Below, one piece after another: positions 1-6,529 of a stretch of DNA of 11,790 nt. The DNA is from DATHGT01 sp035317605. Lineage in GTDB: Bacteria; Methylomirabilota; Methylomirabilia; Rokubacteriales; CSP1-6. The stretch lies in contig DATHGT010000292.1 of NCBI GenBank assembly GCA_035317605.1, positions 1-11,790 on the forward strand. The letters run 5' to 3'. A program made the translations under genes and the position numbers. The first letter of the stretch is position 1, and the number at the start of each line of letters is the position of its first letter. A model generated the notes under the pieces. The model did not search any database. It was given only the letters and a program-made list of their open reading frames with translations, and was not told the origin of the DNA.

Positions 1-151
1 GTTCTTCACCACCAAGGCGGACGGCACGGGGCTCGGGCTGACCGTCTCGACCGCGATCGTCCGCGACCACGGCGGCACGCTCACGGGCGACAATCGCCCG
101 GTGGGCGGCGCCGTGTTCCGGATCGAGCTGCCGGCCTCGCCTCCGGAGTGA
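1..151 (+). CDS. Sensor histidine kinase, C-terminal end (partial)
   Basis: Reading from base 2, 49 codons remain before TGA at 149-151; the 5' part lies outside the window. The fragment holds the end of a GHKL/HATPase_c domain: an FFTTK motif (the F/G2 region), then DGTGLGL (the G2 box that closes over ATP), then a helix STAIVRDHGG and the last beta strands (GAVFRIELP). The FFTTK-DGTGLGL wording is usual in NtrB/ZraS-type and PAS-containing kinases. Nothing follows the ATPase, so there is no C-terminal receiver. The stop lies 10 bases from the stop of the convergent small gene. The input domain and histidine are not visible, so the signal cannot be named. Confidence 0.9.
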   Translation, partial: FFTTKADGTGLGLTVSTAIVRDHGGTLTGDNRPVGGAVFRIELPASPPE

Positions 152-161
152 GACGACCGAG

Positions 162-365
162 CTACGGCTCGGGCGGCGAGGTGATGGGACCGCCGACGGG
201 CGTGGTGTTGCCGACCCGCTCGCTCCGGCTCGTGGCGATTCGCTCGCGGAGTTCCTTCGCGGGACTCAGCTCGTCCTCGTGCTGCGCCGTCAGCGAGGCG
301 CGCGCGGGGGATTCGTCACCGGCGAGACGGTCCGGGGAGTCGTCACTCACTGGCTCGCGTTCCAT
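162..365 (-). CDS. Small hypothetical protein, 67 aa
   Basis: I do not recognise this protein. It is hydrophilic, with an acidic first half (EREPVSDDSPDRLAGDE), a short charged helix-like stretch (SPAKELRERIATSRSERVG, about residues 34-52) and a Pro/Gly-rich tail. It has no TM segment, signal peptide or cysteine, so a cytoplasmic, partly disordered protein is likely. The best support is translational: AGGAGG (plus-strand 372-377) lies six bases before the ATG. It begins 54 bases after the stop of the alpha/beta hydrolase on the same strand, so the two are probably co-transcribed. An antisense open frame over the same bases has no comparable start signal. Function unknown. Confidence 0.6.
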   Translation of the reverse strand: MEREPVSDDSPDRLAGDESPARASLTAQHEDELSPAKELRERIATSRSERVGNTTPVGGPITSPPEP

Positions 366-419
366 GGCCGCCCTCCTCGAGAACGAGGAAGGAAGCGAGC
401 AAGCGCGGGGCCAGCGACT

Positions 420-1094
420 TCAGATCGGTCGCAAATTTCCGAACTTCTGAACGATCGCGGCGAGGGGCAAGCCGGTGCCGCCACGCATGAGATCGTGACC
501 GCCGCCCTCCACGGTGATCAGCGCGGTTCGACCTGGGATCGAACGCCTCGCCTCGTTCAGCTCGGCCACGCTGCCGAACGGATCGCGCGAGCCGTGGACG
601 AAGAGGGCGGGAGTTCGCAACGATGCGAAGTGCTGGATCCGCCACGCGTTCGTCCGGCGGGGCGGATGCAGCGGGTAAGACAGCAAGAGCAGAGCCTCGA
701 CCAGCCCCGCGTCGTCGGCGGCCAGCATGCTGGCCTGCCGTCCGCCATAGGAATGTCCACCGAGCGAGATCGCTCCCGGCACGAACGGACGAAGCGCGGT
801 CACCGCGCGCCGCAGCCCCTCGCGATCGCGCGCCGCCGTCGCGGGCGAGGGGGGACCGCTGGCGCGCACCTGTCGGAAGGGAAGATCGCAGCGCAGCACC
901 GTGAACCCGGCCCGGGCGAACGCCTCGGCCACCGCGACCAGCACCGGCGCGTCGCAGTCCGAGCCCGCCCCGTGCGTGAGCACGAGCCCACGTCCCGGCG
1001 GTCCCGCGGGCCGGTGAAGGAATCCGTGCACCGCGGGTCCAACCAAGTCGTCGTCGAACGGCTCGATGGAGGACAGGAATGGCCGCATGGACAC
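420..1094 (-). CDS. Alpha/beta hydrolase, KANL3/Tex30 (dienelactone-hydrolase-like) family
   Basis: This 224-residue soluble alpha/beta hydrolase has the features of the KANL3/Tex30 group. HGAG (41-44) follows beta-3 and forms the oxyanion side. The nucleophile elbow is GHSYGG with Ser115. SYPLHPP (139-145) is a family hallmark. The acid is Asp171 in GSRDPFG, and the histidine is His200 in GGGHD. The length is normal for the family and the triad is complete, so an active serine esterase/hydrolase is expected; the substrate is unknown. The start is taken as GTG at 1094. An in-frame ATG two codons later (1088) is equally possible, because neither has a strong Shine-Dalgarno. It diverges from tRNA-Asp and precedes the 67-aa gene. 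Confidence 0.9.
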   Translation of the reverse strand: MSMRPFLSSIEPFDDDLVGPAVHGFLHRPAGPPGRGLVLTHGAGSDCDAPVLVAVAEAFARAGFTVLRCDLPFRQVRASGPPSPATAARDREGLRRAVTALRPFVPGAISLGGHSYGGRQASMLAADDAGLVEALLLLSYPLHPPRRTNAWRIQHFASLRTPALFVHGSRDPFGSVAELNEARRSIPGRTALITVEGGGHDLMRGGTGLPLAAIVQKFGNLRPI

Positions 1095-1121
1095 GCCATT
1101 GTCCCACGCGGGTTCGGTGCG

Positions 1122-1150
1122 TTGACCGCCTCGGACCCGCGTGATAGCTT
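1122..1150 (+). promoter_or_regulatory. Sigma70-type promoter for tRNA-Asp
   Basis: TTGACC (1122-1127) matches the -35 box in 5 of 6 bases. After 17 bases comes TAGCTT (1145-1150), a 3 of 6 match to the -10 box. The predicted start near 1157 would give a leader of about 40 bases before the mature tRNA. That leader contains a small hairpin (CGCGCC, 6-base loop, GGCGCG) around 1164-1181. The spacing and position suit a tRNA promoter, although the -10 is weak. Confidence 0.5.
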
Positions 1151-1197
1151 GATGTTTGCGTGTCGCGCCGTTCCTGGCGCGGCGTTCCCGTTGGCGC

Positions 1198-1275
1198 GGG
1201 CTCGTGGTGCAGCCTGGTTAGCACACTGGACTGTCAATCCAGAGGTCGCGGGTTCGAGTCCCGTCGAGCCCGCCA
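1198..1275 (+). tRNA. tRNA-Asp (anticodon GTC), CCA encoded
   Basis: A full cloverleaf can be drawn. The acceptor stem pairs GGGCTCG (1198-1204) with CGAGCCC (1265-1271). The D stem is GTGC/GCAC. The anticodon stem CTGGA/TCCAG encloses loop CTGTCAA with anticodon GTC at 1233-1235. The T arm is GCGGG-TTCGAGT-CCCGT, with one G-T pair at its base. Discriminator G at 1272 (the aspartate identity base) is followed by a genomically encoded CCA (1273-1275). It is intact, with no nearby integrase or duplicated 3' end, so there is no sign of use as an integration site. Confidence 0.97.
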
Positions 1276-1320
1276 ACGAAAAGGGCGGCCGATCCCGAGA
1301 ACCATGGGATTGGCCGCCCT
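1276..1320 (-). terminator. Intrinsic terminator of the diguanylate cyclase gene, possibly bidirectional
   Basis: A 15-bp stem joins 1282-1296 to GGGATTGGCCGCCCT (1306-1320), with a 9-base loop. One position mismatches as DNA: it forms a G-U wobble in the plus-strand RNA but an A-C mismatch in the minus-strand RNA. Read on the minus strand, the stem is followed by TTTTCGTT, the expected U-rich tail, and it begins 18 bases after the cyclase stop codon. On the plus strand it lies just beyond the tRNA and could stop tRNA read-through, but the bases after it (cgtcgttt) are a weaker U tract. Confidence 0.75.
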
Positions 1321-1338
1321 CGTCGTTTCAGCGACGGA

Positions 1339-3417
1339 TCAGACCGTGCCCATCACGAGGCGATCGCGGCCGGCGCCTTTCGCGCGGTAGAGCGCGGCGT
1401 CGGCGATGCGGATGAGCTCGTCGCCCGCGGCGCCGTGCTCGGGGAACGTGGCGATGCCGGCCGACACGGTCACGCCGGGAATGGATTGGCCGCGATACGT
1501 GACGTGCAGACGTTTGACGGCGTCGCGGATCTCGTCGAAGCGGCGTTCCGCGTCGTGGGCCGCGAGCTCCGGCATGATCAAGAAGAATTCCTCGCCACCG
1601 TAGCGGCACGCCACGTCGCCGCTGCGGATCGCGGTACGGAGGAAGCGGCCCAGCTCGGTCAGCAGCACGTCGCCCGCCTCGTGGCCGAACGTGTCGTTGA
1701 ATTCCTTGAAGTGGTCGAGGTCGAGCATGGCCACGCACAGCGGGCGCTGAGCGCGCTCGGCTCGCCGCAGCTCGCGCTCGAGCGTCTCTTCCATGTACCG
1801 GCGGTTGAAGAGTCCCGTGAGCGGATCGCGGATGGACTGGTTGCGCAGCATCTCGCGGAGCTTGAGGTTGCCCATGGCGAGACCGAGCTGTTCGGCCACG
1901 GTCTGGGCGAGCTGGCGCCGCTCGTCGTCGATCGTCGCCGCGCCGTCGGCCGCGGTGTGCCGGCCGAGATACAGGACGCCGAGCAACTCGCCCTGCGCGG
2001 CCAGCGGCACGCAGAGCGAGGCGGCGGGCACGGGGCGCGGCAGGTGCTCGCAGGGCACGCTGGTCGCGGTGAGGCCGGCGCCGTGAATCCGCCCGCGCCG
2101 CAACGCCCAGCAATCGTCGGGCTTGAACAGTCCGCACTCGGTCGTCGGGAAGCCGCCCCAGCTCGACCGCGCCTCCACGAGGTTGCGGGAGGCGCTGGTC
2201 ACGAAGATGGCGCCCTGGTCTTCGGCGAAGAGCTGGCCCGACACCTTGGCGATCAGCGCGTACGCCTCGTCCTCGGTCATGCAGGCTTGCAGCACCTCGG
2301 CCATCTGCGTGAGGTGATCGAGGTCGCGGGCGCGCCGCTCCTGCCGCTGATGGGCGGCGCGGACCTGCTCGTAGAGCCGCGCGTTTCGGATGGCCACGGC
2401 GGCCTGCGCCACGAACCCGTCGAGCAGGTCGCGGGCATCGTCGTCACGCGGCTGGGCGTCGGGGGCGAACAACGCGAGCACGCCCAGCACGGTGTCCTGA
2501 AAGATGACGGGCAGGAAGGTGCCGCTCCGGAGCCCGTGGTGTCGCACCCAGTCCGCGGTGCCCACGCGCCCGTCGGCGGCGAGATCGGGAACGTCCAGCA
2601 CACGGCGATGGGCGGCGGCCCATCCCGCGACACCGTCGCCGAAGCCGATCTCGGTCACCGGATGATCGGCGGCCAGGGCGGGGTCGGAGAAGGCCCGCGC
2701 GGTCAGGGTCCGCTGGGTCTCGTCGGCGACCCACACCACGACCGCGGGGACGGCCATGAGATCCGCGGCGGCGCGGGCGACGGCGGCCAGGACCTGATCG
2801 GTGTCGAGCGACGACGAGACGGTCTGGCTGAGGCGCGCGAGGGCCTGCAGGTGCGCCGCGCGGTCCTGGGCCTTCCGCAACAATCGGTCCTTGCTGATGG
2901 CGAGGGAGGCGTGATCGGCCAGGGCCGAGGCCAGCCGGACGTCGTCCTCGCTGAATTGACGCCGCGCTTTCGAGTAGAGGTTCAGGACGCCGATGATCGC
3001 GGTGTCGGTGCGCAGGGGGACGGCCAGGAAACCGTGGAACCCATGCGCGGTGGCGGCCTGCCGGTGCGCGGGATCGTAGCGCGTGTCTTCGACGAGATCG
3101 GCGACCATCACCGGCTCGCCCCGCGCGAGCACGAGCCCGCTCAGACTCTCGCCGATCTTCAGGCGCGTCCGCGACATGAGGTCCGCCGCCGATTCCGTGC
3201 AGGCGCGGACGACCAGCTCGTCGCCCTCGATCAGACGGAGCCCCGAGGCCTCGACGTCGAGGAGCCGCGCCGCTTCGTTGATGATCAGCGTCAGCATCGC
3301 GTCGGTCTCGTCGACCGTCGCGAGGCGTCGCGTGACTTCGTAGAGCACGTCGAGACGGTGTCGCTCACGCGCGGCGTTGCGCCGTCGCGAATCCGTCACC
3401 TTGGGGTTCGTTTTCAT
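1339..3417 (-). CDS. Triple-GAF diguanylate cyclase (GGDEF protein)
   Basis: This 692-residue cytoplasmic sensor should make c-di-GMP from two GTP. It has three GAF domains, at roughly 20-180, 185-350 and 365-520, joined by helical linkers (for example LYEQVRAAHQRQERRARD), then a GGDEF domain at 525-692. The catalytic parts are intact: DPLTGLFNRRY (531-541), metal Asp566 in LDLDHFK, and signature GGEEF at 607-611. RSGD (598-601), five residues before the signature, is a canonical RxxD inhibitory site, so product inhibition is expected. There is no EAL domain, TM segment or signal peptide. GAF3 carries a conserved-looking set Cys428, DCWALRRGRIH (435-445, with Cys436) and CEHL (456-459), which could bind a cofactor or metal; this is unproven. 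The ATG is preceded by GGGAGG (plus-strand 3424-3429), six bases away. Confidence 0.93.
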   Translation of the reverse strand: MKTNPKVTDSRRRNAARERHRLDVLYEVTRRLATVDETDAMLTLIINEAARLLDVEASGLRLIEGDELVVRACTESAADLMSRTRLKIGESLSGLVLARGEPVMVADLVEDTRYDPAHRQAATAHGFHGFLAVPLRTDTAIIGVLNLYSKARRQFSEDDVRLASALADHASLAISKDRLLRKAQDRAAHLQALARLSQTVSSSLDTDQVLAAVARAAADLMAVPAVVVWVADETQRTLTARAFSDPALAADHPVTEIGFGDGVAGWAAAHRRVLDVPDLAADGRVGTADWVRHHGLRSGTFLPVIFQDTVLGVLALFAPDAQPRDDDARDLLDGFVAQAAVAIRNARLYEQVRAAHQRQERRARDLDHLTQMAEVLQACMTEDEAYALIAKVSGQLFAEDQGAIFVTSASRNLVEARSSWGGFPTTECGLFKPDDCWALRRGRIHGAGLTATSVPCEHLPRPVPAASLCVPLAAQGELLGVLYLGRHTAADGAATIDDERRQLAQTVAEQLGLAMGNLKLREMLRNQSIRDPLTGLFNRRYMEETLERELRRAERAQRPLCVAMLDLDHFKEFNDTFGHEAGDVLLTELGRFLRTAIRSGDVACRYGGEEFFLIMPELAAHDAERRFDEIRDAVKRLHVTYRGQSIPGVTVSAGIATFPEHGAAGDELIRIADAALYRAKGAGRDRLVMGTV

Positions 3418-3438
3418 GGCTGGCCTCCCGCCGCGGGC

Positions 3439-3444
3439 ATTTTA
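3439..3444 (-). promoter_or_regulatory. Possible -10 box of the diguanylate cyclase gene
   Basis: On the minus strand this reads TAAAAT, 5 of 6 bases of the -10 consensus, inside an AT-rich patch unusual for this window. It lies 21 bases before the start codon, so the leader would be about 15 bases and still contain the Shine-Dalgarno. No good -35 box sits at 16-18 bases; the nearest candidate, TTGGTG (complement of 3465-3470), is 20 bases away. Low certainty. Confidence 0.3.
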
Positions 3445-3548
3445 TCGTGGGCGAATCGCGCTCCCACCAATTTGGATTTTCTTACCCCCGAGGTTCCCGC
3501 GTCGGGCGCAATCGCTGAATTTCTCGGCGGTCTCGTCCGCCGACGGTT

Positions 3549-3564
3549 CGGCACGTGCCGTGCA
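3549..3564 (+). promoter_or_regulatory. 12-bp perfect palindrome / sigma54-like element upstream of the SGNH hydrolase
   Basis: CGGCACGTGCCG (3549-3560) is a perfect palindrome with a CACGTG core, 17 bases before the ATG of the SGNH hydrolase. The same bases plus TGCA read CGGCACG-N4-GTGCA, which keeps the GG and GC dinucleotides and the spacing of a sigma54 -24/-12 promoter (TGGCACG-N4-TTGCA). Either reading, dimer operator or sigma54 promoter, is tentative. A sigma54 start here would leave almost no leader. Confidence 0.3.
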
Positions 3565-3577
3565 GCCTCTCGGCGGG

Positions 3578-4720
3578 ATGACCGATGCCCCTCGCAACCG
3601 CAGGCCGGGACGACTCGCCTCGCTCCTGCTCGCCCTGGGCACCGTGCTGGCGACCTTCCTGGTCCTCGAGGTCGCGGTGCGGGTGGCCATGCCGCAGGAT
3701 CTCGCGTTCTTCGACGGGTCGGCGATCAAGCGGCGGTCGGAGCGGCCGGGCCTGCGGTACGAGCTGATTCCCGGCGGGTACGCCCCGAACTACGTCGGGG
3801 CGCCGGTCTCCGTCAACGCGCTCGGCTTGCGCGACCGTGAGGTGGCGGTGCCCAAGCCGGGCGGCACCGTGCGGATCCTCGGCATCGGCGATTCGGTGAC
3901 GTTCGGGTACGGCGTGCGGCTCGAGGAGACATACCTGAAGGTTCTCGAGAGCCGGTTGCGAGAGACCGCGGGCGGGGGCGCCCGCTACGAGACGGTCAAC
4001 GCCGGGATCGAGGAGTGCGGGCTCGACGCCTATTATCACGCCGTCGGCACGCTGGGGCCGCTGCTCCAGCCCGACCTCGTGCTGGTCGGGATCGTGCTGA
4101 ACGACGTCCAGCGCTACGACGACTTCGAGCGTCCGCGTCCGCGCGAGGCGTCCATGGAGCCGGGCCTGGCGCGACGGGCCCACGGCGCGCTGCTCGCGCG
4201 CTCGCAGCTCTACTACGCGAGCGCGATGGCCACGCGCTCGCTGCTCTACCGGTTCCACGTCCTCGACGTCGCCGATCTCTACGGCTCGCCGCTGCGCGCG
4301 GTGCGAGGGGAGGGAGCGTCGATCGAGCGCGCGTGGGCGTCGAGCCTTCACGTGCTCGAGCGGCTGGTCGGCCTGGCCCGCGCGCGGGGGCTTCCCGTGG
4401 TCCTCGTGGTGTTCCCGGTGGAGGTCCAGCTCGACGAGGCCGCGATCCTCCGCTATCGACGCGACTACGGCGTGAGGGTTTCCGAGCGGGCCCTCGACGG
4501 CGTGCCGCAGCGCCGGCTGCTGGCCTTCGGCGAGACGCACGATGTCGCCGTCATCGACGTCTTGCCCGCGCTCCGCGCCGCCGGCGGCACCGACCTCTAC
4601 CTGCGCAAGGGCGCCATCCGTTTCGATCCCGTTCATTTCTCGCCGCGGGGGCATCGGATCGTCGCCGAGGCGATCCATCGCGCGCTGGTCGAGCGACGCC
4701 TGTTGCCTGACGGCGCCTGA
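3578..4720 (+). CDS. Membrane-anchored SGNH/GDSL-type hydrolase
   Basis: This 380-residue protein has a basic N-terminus, one hydrophobic helix (about 13-37) and a large domain that should face the periplasm. SGNH blocks are visible: GDS with Ser106 in IGDSVTFGYG (block I), Gly143 in NAGIEE (block II), LND with Asn175 (block III), and Asp350/His353 in DPVHFSPRGH (block V). The complete set indicates a serine ester hydrolase or transferase acting on acylated lipids, sugars or polymers; the substrate cannot be read from sequence. The frame stays open further upstream, but this ATG is the first Met that gives a normal N-terminus ahead of the TM helix. Its Shine-Dalgarno is poor. It diverges from the diguanylate cyclase across 160 bases and is followed by two hairpins. 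Confidence 0.88.
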   Translation: MTDAPRNRRPGRLASLLLALGTVLATFLVLEVAVRVAMPQDLAFFDGSAIKRRSERPGLRYELIPGGYAPNYVGAPVSVNALGLRDREVAVPKPGGTVRILGIGDSVTFGYGVRLEETYLKVLESRLRETAGGGARYETVNAGIEECGLDAYYHAVGTLGPLLQPDLVLVGIVLNDVQRYDDFERPRPREASMEPGLARRAHGALLARSQLYYASAMATRSLLYRFHVLDVADLYGSPLRAVRGEGASIERAWASSLHVLERLVGLARARGLPVVLVVFPVEVQLDEAAILRYRRDYGVRVSERALDGVPQRRLLAFGETHDVAVIDVLPALRAAGGTDLYLRKGAIRFDPVHFSPRGHRIVAEAIHRALVERRLLPDGA

Positions 4721-4768
4721 TCGACCGTTCGCCGCGCGACGGTCGACGTCAGCTTCAGAGCGCTGACG
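4721..4768 (+). terminator. Tandem hairpins after the SGNH hydrolase
   Basis: The first stem, TCGACCGT (4721-4728) with ACGGTCGA (4739-4746), is 8 bp with a 10-base loop and begins directly after the stop codon. The second, CGTCAGC (4747-4753) with GCTGACG (4762-4768), is 7 bp with an 8-base loop and is immediately adjacent. No U tract follows either, so these may be a Rho-assisted terminator or a 3'-end stabiliser rather than a classic intrinsic terminator. Confidence 0.45.
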
Positions 4769-4782
4769 CCGCCGGGTAAAAC
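4754..4782 (+). promoter_or_regulatory. Possible promoter of the Ig-like gene
   Basis: TTCAGA (4754-4759) and TAAAAC (4777-4782) each match 4 of 6 bases of the sigma70 -35 and -10 boxes and are 17 bases apart. The predicted start near 4789 gives a leader of about 104 bases to the ATG at 4893. The -35 lies in the loop of the second hairpin. I see no better candidate in 4721-4892, but the match is modest. Confidence 0.3.
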
Positions 4783-4892
4783 CTTCAAGCTCCACGGCAT
4801 CGGTCAGTTGTCGTCCCGCCCAGCCCTGGCGTGTCTCTTGCCCTCGGCTCGCACGACGATCGCGTCGCAACCGTTCTCCCGAGGAGTAGTAA

Positions 4893-5204
4893 ATGCAATT
4901 GATCGCCAGCGCGGATCAACGGCTTCGCCCCGGCCTCGACGTCTCGCTGCGTGCCCTCGATCGTCTCGAGGGGCGTTCGCGACTCGTCCTCGGCGTGCGG
5001 GGCGGGACCACGCCCATCCGAATGCATCTGTACGTGGACGGCGACCTCGTGGAGTCGTGGACACCGGCCCCGCCCACCTTCACCTTCGATCTCCGCGGGC
5101 TCGAGCCCGGCCACCACGCGGTCACCGCGCGGGCCATCGACGCGGCCGGCCGCTGGGGCGGCTCGTCGGTGGTCGTGGCCCTGGAGGGCGCGCGGCGCGC
5201 TTGA
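4893..5204 (+). CDS. Single-domain bacterial Ig-like protein, 103 aa
   Basis: Residues about 40-97 form one Ig-like beta-sandwich of the Big_7 style: IRMHLYVDGDLVESW, a Pro-rich turn, FTFDLRGLEPGHHAVTARA, and the DAAGRWG turn before the last strand SSVVVAL. The first 38 residues have a mixed pattern and no hydrophobic signal, so no export route is visible. The start is secure: GAGGAG (4881-4886) lies six bases before the ATG, and the two codons directly before it are TAG and TAA in frame. Such domains usually act as modules in larger secreted proteins; a free-standing one may be a binding or scaffold protein. The function is not known. The stop codon overlaps the -35 box of the amidohydrolase. 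Confidence 0.8.
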   Translation: MQLIASADQRLRPGLDVSLRALDRLEGRSRLVLGVRGGTTPIRMHLYVDGDLVESWTPAPPTFTFDLRGLEPGHHAVTARAIDAAGRWGGSSVVVALEGARRA

Positions 5205-5230
5205 CAGGCTCGCCGCCGCCGCTGTATCAC
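5201..5230 (+). promoter_or_regulatory. Sigma70 promoter of the amidohydrolase gene (predicted leaderless)
   Basis: TTGACA (5201-5206) is a perfect -35 box and contains the TGA stop of the Ig-like gene. After 18 bases comes TATCAC (5225-5230), 4 of 6 of the -10 consensus. Six bases separate it from the ATG at 5237, so the transcription start should fall on or next to the start codon. This agrees with the lack of any Shine-Dalgarno before that gene. Confidence 0.6.
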
Positions 5231-5236
5231 GCCGGC

Positions 5237-6529
5237 ATGGACATCCATCGCCGGCTGCTCGCGATCGTGAACGGCACGCTGATCGATGGGACGGGACGCC
5301 CGCCCGTCGCCAACCAGGCCCTCGTCATCGAGGGCGACCGCATCAAGAGCGTGGGGGCGCTGCCCGCGGGCCTCGATCTCCGCGACGACACGCGTGTCGA
5401 GACCATCGACGCGGCCGGGCGCTTCATCATGCCCGGGCTGATCGACGCCCACACCCATCTGTCCTACGGCTATCCGGTCATCCCCGGTGAAGGCCGCGGG
5501 CGCGGCCCGACTCGCCCAGAGCTGAGTGTCCTCAATGCCGCGCGGAGCGCTCAGCGGGTCCTGAGATCGGGAGTGACCAGCATCTCGGTGCCGGGCGGCA
5601 CCTGGTTCACCGACGTGGGCGTGCGCGACGCCATCCGCCTCGGGGTCCTGGAAGGGCCGCGCATCCACTGCGCGGGCCGCATGATCATCACCTATGGCAG
5701 CATCGAGGACGACGAGCCGTCGTGGGTGGGCACGCCCGAGCACGGCATCGGCGTGCTCTGCCACAGCGCGGCCGAGATGGTCACCGAGGCGCGCCGCCAG
5801 CTCAAGCACGGGGTGGACTTCGTCAAGCTGGCCGACAGCCGCTCGGGCGAGATCCAGACCCTGGCCCGCGAGGAGATCGCCGCCGTCGTCGACGAGGCCC
5901 ACCGCCGCGGCGCGCGGGTGGCCATTCACTCGCGCGGCGCGGGCTCCACGCGCGCCGCCGCCGAGGCCGGCGTCGACTGGATCATCCACGCCGACCTCGC
6001 CACCGAGGCCGACCTCGACGCTGTCGCCAAGGCCGGCGCTCGGATCCTGCCCACCATGACCTTCCTCGCCATGGTGGTGGAGTCGAGCGGCCGCTACGGC
6101 CAGGAGATGATCCAGATGGACGTGGGGCGGATGAAGCGCCACTTCGACCGGCTCATCCGGGTGGTGGAGCGCGCCCGCCAGCTCGGCATCAAGGTCCTCT
6201 GCGGCACCGACACCGGCAACAACGTGTTCATGCCGTTCGGGGAGCTGCACGCCAAGGAGCTGGAGATCTTCGTCACCTACTGCGGCTTCACGCCGATGGA
6301 GGCCATCGTGGCGGCCACCCGCGACAACGCCTTCGCGGTCGGGCTGCCCGACGACCTCGGCGTGCTGGAAGCGGGCCGGCTGGCCGACGTCCTCATCCTC
6401 GGGGAAGATCCGCTGGCCGACGTCCGCGTCCTGCAGGGCGGCAAGCACGTCGCCGCCGTGATCAAGGGCGGAAAGCTCGTGGACCTCCAGCGGCTGGGAG
6501 CTGACGCGCCGCTCGCGCTGTCGACTTAA
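5237..6529 (+). CDS. Metal-dependent amidohydrolase (COG1228, imidazolonepropionase/prolidase-like)
   Basis: This 430-residue amidohydrolase-superfamily enzyme should be cytoplasmic, since it has no signal peptide. The small beta-sandwich lies at both ends (residues 1-65 and about 370-420, ending in VAAVIKGGKLV) around a TIM barrel. Metal and catalytic residues are complete for the binuclear type: His72 and His74 in DAHTHL, Lys197 in FVKLAD (the likely carboxylated bridging lysine), His231 in AIHSRG, His251 in IIHADL and Asp325 in GTDTG. It resembles the Xaa-Pro dipeptidase/Sgx9260-like branch of COG1228, whose members cleave N-acyl or aminoacyl amides and, in some cases, organophosphates; the true substrate is open. 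ATG 5237 is chosen because the protein begins there with the normal IVNGTLIDGTG strand. Its TAA shares bases with the stop of the convergent lipoprotein gene. Confidence 0.93.
   Translation: MDIHRRLLAIVNGTLIDGTGRPPVANQALVIEGDRIKSVGALPAGLDLRDDTRVETIDAAGRFIMPGLIDAHTHLSYGYPVIPGEGRGRGPTRPELSVLNAARSAQRVLRSGVTSISVPGGTWFTDVGVRDAIRLGVLEGPRIHCAGRMIITYGSIEDDEPSWVGTPEHGIGVLCHSAAEMVTEARRQLKHGVDFVKLADSRSGEIQTLAREEIAAVVDEAHRRGARVAIHSRGAGSTRAAAEAGVDWIIHADLATEADLDAVAKAGARILPTMTFLAMVVESSGRYGQEMIQMDVGRMKRHFDRLIRVVERARQLGIKVLCGTDTGNNVFMPFGELHAKELEIFVTYCGFTPMEAIVAATRDNAFAVGLPDDLGVLEAGRLADVLILGEDPLADVRVLQGGKHVAAVIKGGKLVDLQRLGADAPLALST

Noticed and set aside
1198..1275. tRNA-Asp as a mobile-element attachment site
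   Set aside because: No integrase, no repeated tRNA 3' end and no change in base composition or gene content nearby.
1435..3840. Open frame of about 800 codons on the plus strand
   Set aside because: It is a shadow of the diguanylate cyclase on the other strand, composed of Gly/Arg/Glu/His-rich sequence with no motif.
3482..6448. Long minus-strand open frames opposite the SGNH hydrolase and amidohydrolase
   Set aside because: Catalytic motifs are all in the plus-strand frames; the antisense products are low-complexity and motif-free.
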